The notes below the pieces were generated by a model. That model worked only from the letters and a program-made list of their open reading frames with translations. It had not been told where the DNA came from and searched no databases. The translations under genes and the position numbers were made by a program. Below are positions 60,701 to 64,000 of a stretch of 64,000 bases of DNA, in pieces. Numbering within the stretch: the stretch's first letter is position 1; each line of letters begins with the position of its first letter. The stretch is from Vitellaria paradoxa. Its lineage: Eukaryota > Streptophyta > Magnoliopsida > Ericales > Sapotaceae. The DNA lies in contig CM034234.1 in the NCBI GenBank assembly GCA_019916065.1, positions 8,406,342 through 8,470,341 on the forward strand, given 5' to 3'.

Positions 60701-62117
60701 GATCTATATAATAAAATAAGATGATTTTTAAAAATTTTACTCTCACAAAATAAGATCTAACAATTAAGAATTATTTTTTCTTTCATTCAACAATTGAGAT
60801 TAATTTTATCTTTTTAACTTTTTACTCAATTCTTAGTTTAGTAAATCTCATTACCATCTATTTAATAAAACGATTTGGATATTTTAAATTTCATCATATT
60901 TTCAAGGATGGAAATGATTTGTAAATTAAAACTGTCAATTTAAATTTCATTTAATTATGATTTCTAAGAAGTTGAACGTTCCAAATTAAAGCACCAAATT
61001 TTGTATTTTTTTATAATTTTTATCAAAAATTAATTTGAAAGAGAAACATCAAAATACATGTAATAGCACTATGGTCTAAAGTCTTGAAAAAAAAATTAAA
61101 ACTTATGAATTATTATAATTATTTTGATTTAATTTTTTATAAAAAATTCGATATTAGTTTTGTTCCAAATACTGTAGGCACGAATTATAACTAGTGCTTT
61201 GTTAAAATGCGAATTGGCCCTTTAAAAGTTATTTACCACATTTGGTAATTTAGCCAATTCTCACCGTCATTCTCAAGTGAAGGATATATCCCATAAAATT
61301 TATTTTATTTTCAATATGCTCTTAAATTTTGATATAAATTGAAGCACAAGATTGATATTAAATTTGATATCAGTTATATGATAATAATCTAAATCTTTAA
61401 ATTAAAATTTAATTATTTAAATATATTTAAATATTTGAACCGTTGAATTTTAATATAACGGTGTAGATTGAATTATTATTGAATTAATATAAAATTTAAT
61501 CTCACCTCTCCCATTTTAATATTTTTTTATAAACAAATTTTAAAACATAATGTGTGTATATTTTATTATTTATATTTTATTAAATTATAAAACAATGACT
61601 TATTATGTTGTAATTTATTATATATTTATATATTATTACTTTAATAACAATATATCAAAACTAAATTCTATATCATATTGGTTGATGTGTCGTTTTCTTT
61701 CAAGTGGAGGAACCATCACTTTCCCATGTACAACGCCACCTCCGTTGGAAAGTGAGAGTCGGTTTTTGTCTTCTTCTCTACGTTCGGTTCGAAGGGTCTA
61801 AAAAAAAAATTTTTTTTGAAAAAATGTAAAAAAATATATTAAAAAATTTTTAAAATTATTTACTTTTTATTTTATTATACAAATTACGAAATAATAATTT
61901 ATTTTATTTTATCTCATTTTATTATTATTTTTGCCACTCCACATGCACTTGAAATATGAATTTATGGCCGAATAATAATGATAATAATAATAATAATATA
62001 ATATAATGATAATATAGGAATGCAAAAAGAAAAAAAGGAAATTCTTCTAACACGAGAGAAGGTCTGAAAAAGTTGTGTTCACATGCAGCAACACCGAATT
62101 TACGCGGCGCGTGCTGC

Positions 62118-62118
<1 letters not shown>

Positions 62119-62169
<51 letters not shown>
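62119..62169. repeat. (TA)n microsatellite
   Basis: About 25 uninterrupted TA dinucleotides. Confidence 0.9.
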
Positions 62170-62174
<5 letters not shown>

Positions 62175-62277
62175 TAATTTTGAAGTATTCACCTGGTAGC
62201 AAGCTAATAGTTTCTTTTATTTTAAATTAATAAAATGAAATTTTTTTAATTTGTAGTGAGTTGACTTAGGTTAGGTT

Positions 62278-62398
62278 GTGTTTGGTTTGTTAAAAACCCT
62301 TACAAATTTTTTGAAATTTCTAAAAATTATTTATTTTTTATCTTACTGTACAAATTACGAACTCATAAATTACCTCACTTTTTGTTACTCCAAACGTA
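62278..62398. mobile_element. MITE-like palindromic element
   Basis: Bounded by GTGTTTGGTTTGTTAA and TTACTCCAAACGTATC. The interior TACAAATTACGAACTCATAA is shared with other members in this window. Confidence 0.5.
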
Positions 62399-64000
62399 TC
62401 CTAATAAGTATGGATTGGATAAATATATATTTTCAAATAAGGGTGTTTGGATCTCAATAAAAACACTAAAAAAAATTAAATTTTATTATTTTTTTAATTT
62501 TTTCTAATTAAATTTTGTCATATGTCACATTTACATTATTTTTTTATTTTTTCCATTTTTTGGACAAACAAAACACCATATAATGATTATATGTTAATTA
62601 AAATTGTATGGCAAAAATTTTATTTTTTGCGTCAAATATGTAAATGATTAAAGTTAGAAATAAATGAATTCAAAATTACTCAATTTACGGCTTTGGAAGA
62701 AGAAATTAACCAAATGGATAATATGTACATTTGTAGGGTACTAGGATTTGGAAGCGAAAATTTTTAAGAATTTTTTGTTATGTTTTGACAAATTTGCTGG
62801 ATATAATTTTTTATGTATGTGATAAAATAAATAAAATTTTAAGAACTTATAGCAACTTTTGAATATTTCGTAAAAATTTTGGAAACTTTTAAGAATTCTT
62901 AGTAACTTTTGGTTGTTTAGTAAAAAATCAGAAAAATTTTTTAAGAATTTTTAAAAACTTCTAATTGTTTGTTAAAAATGTTGAAGAAATTTTCATATGA
63001 ATTTTTAGCAAATTTTGAGATGTTACTAAAGGCTTAAAAAGGCAAAGGTTACTAATTTTTTTTTTCTTTTGCTTCCAAATGCACCCTAAAGCCTTTTTAT
63101 CTCTTTCAATGTACGTAAGGGATTTGAGATTTTAAGAAAAGAATGAAAAACTTTTAATTTATTTTTAGAGTAAGAAGATCATTAATATTTTTGGGACATA
63201 AATTTGTTGAGAGTGAGGAAATGTGAAGGAAAACGATAAAAATGTAAAATAAAATGAAAATTTAAATTTATTTTATTTTTTTATTGAATTAGAGAAATGA
63301 GACTAAATTAAATAAATATTTATAAAAATTTTAACTTTTTATTTAGTAAGGTACATAAAAATAGCACAAAGTAATAATTTTATTCCCCTTAATTAATTTT
63401 TTTTGACAAATCCATGTTCAAAATTTAATCTACAAATGTGTTTAGAGTGAGAATTTGACTAGAAAAAATAAAAACAAATGGAAAAATAAAAAAAATTGTA
63501 GGAAAATGGATAAGAAAATATAAAATTATTTTTAGTAATATTTTTAATAAATGTGAATAATATACCGAAAAGTTACTAAATTAAAAAAATTAAAATTTAA
63601 TTAAAAAAGTGATAACAAACCAAGCCGCTTAGATTATTCCGGGTATTATCCTAATAATTTCAGGGTCCTATGGTCCAGAACACTTATTAAAAGTCAATAG
63701 GTACATATCACATAATATCTCGTATTTTAATAAAATTATGCATAAATAATATAAAATACTATATAATATATTTTCATTAACCATCAATAGATGTTGCGGG
63801 TAATATTATTTTTTTTTCTATGACTCATGGTGTTTAAGTCAATTTATACGTATTAATGATGCAGTTCACTAAAAGTGTTGAGGATGGTCCAAATCGTACC
63901 CGTAATCCTGTCTTGACACTGATGTGGTGCCTGTCAAGTAACATCTGATGCTTAAGTTAGCAAATAAGGGGATTGATACAGTATTTTTACAGAATAACGG

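Larger units (their letters stand above)
57751..64000. other. AT-rich, gene-poor right end
   Basis: No coding exon or RNA gene was found in 6.2 kb. It holds MITE-like segments (62278-62398 and fragments near 61797-61947 and 62450-62580), (TA)n runs (58603-58623, 62119-62169) and repeated TTTATTGAAAGTTATTGAA-like phrases at 58160-58460. The GC-richer patch at 63840-63970 is unexplained. Confidence 0.5.

Overview
The window is nuclear DNA of a flowering plant, very probably a woody eudicot. The signs are plant-specific gene families with GT-AG introns, long AT-rich intergenic DNA, and dense nested retrotransposons and MITE-like elements. Four host genes are supported. A LRK10L-type receptor-like kinase (3824-6711, +) carries one in-frame stop. 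A full-size pleiotropic-drug-resistance ABCG transporter (12353-29020, -) resolves into 20 exons that join in frame to 1462 residues. A BUD31/G10 spliceosome gene (43882-45170, -) has three coding exons and 145 residues. A KIPK-type AGC VIII kinase (50544-54457, -) has two coding exons and 924 residues.

Layout. 1-2790 is the 3' part of an RTE-type LINE whose endonuclease and reverse-transcriptase frame is broken only by four in-frame stops. 3.2-6.7 kb holds the LRK10L gene. 9.4-10.1 kb holds two decayed copies of the 3' end of the ABCG gene, one split by a 263-bp solo LTR with a 5-bp target duplication. 10.1-12.2 kb is an LTR-retrotransposon-like insertion. 12.4-29.0 kb is the ABCG gene. Its introns contain an RTE-tailed retroposon, a hAT-type element with G-rich arms, and a 7.2-kb intron 2. 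That intron holds a non-autonomous LTR element (21398-25449) with a Cassandra-type TRIM (22266-23575) nested inside it. The TRIM has three LTRs in tandem, each with a 5S rRNA-like segment. 31.8-37.5 kb is repeat-rich: a direct-repeat-flanked segment with a hairpin, a SINE with 15-bp target duplications, a GGGCGCCCCA motif array, a large inverted repeat, and a decayed piece of an ABCG exon 5. 37.5-43.8 kb is AT-rich and gene-poor. 43.9-47.2 kb is BUD31. 50.5-55.4 kb is the KIPK gene with a probable 5'UTR intron. 56.8-57.7 kb is a solo LTR. From there to the end I see only AT-rich DNA with MITE-like fragments.

The genes do not form a pathway. They suggest plasma-membrane transport (ABCG), surface signalling (LRK10L), polar growth or auxin-related AGC signalling (KIPK) and pre-mRNA splicing (BUD31). 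The main story is structural. The ABCG locus looks like the survivor of an older tandem group, with relics on both sides, and it keeps an intact reading frame although its introns have taken in at least five mobile elements. Coordinates of splice sites and element ends come from reading the sequence by eye; no alignment or database search was run.
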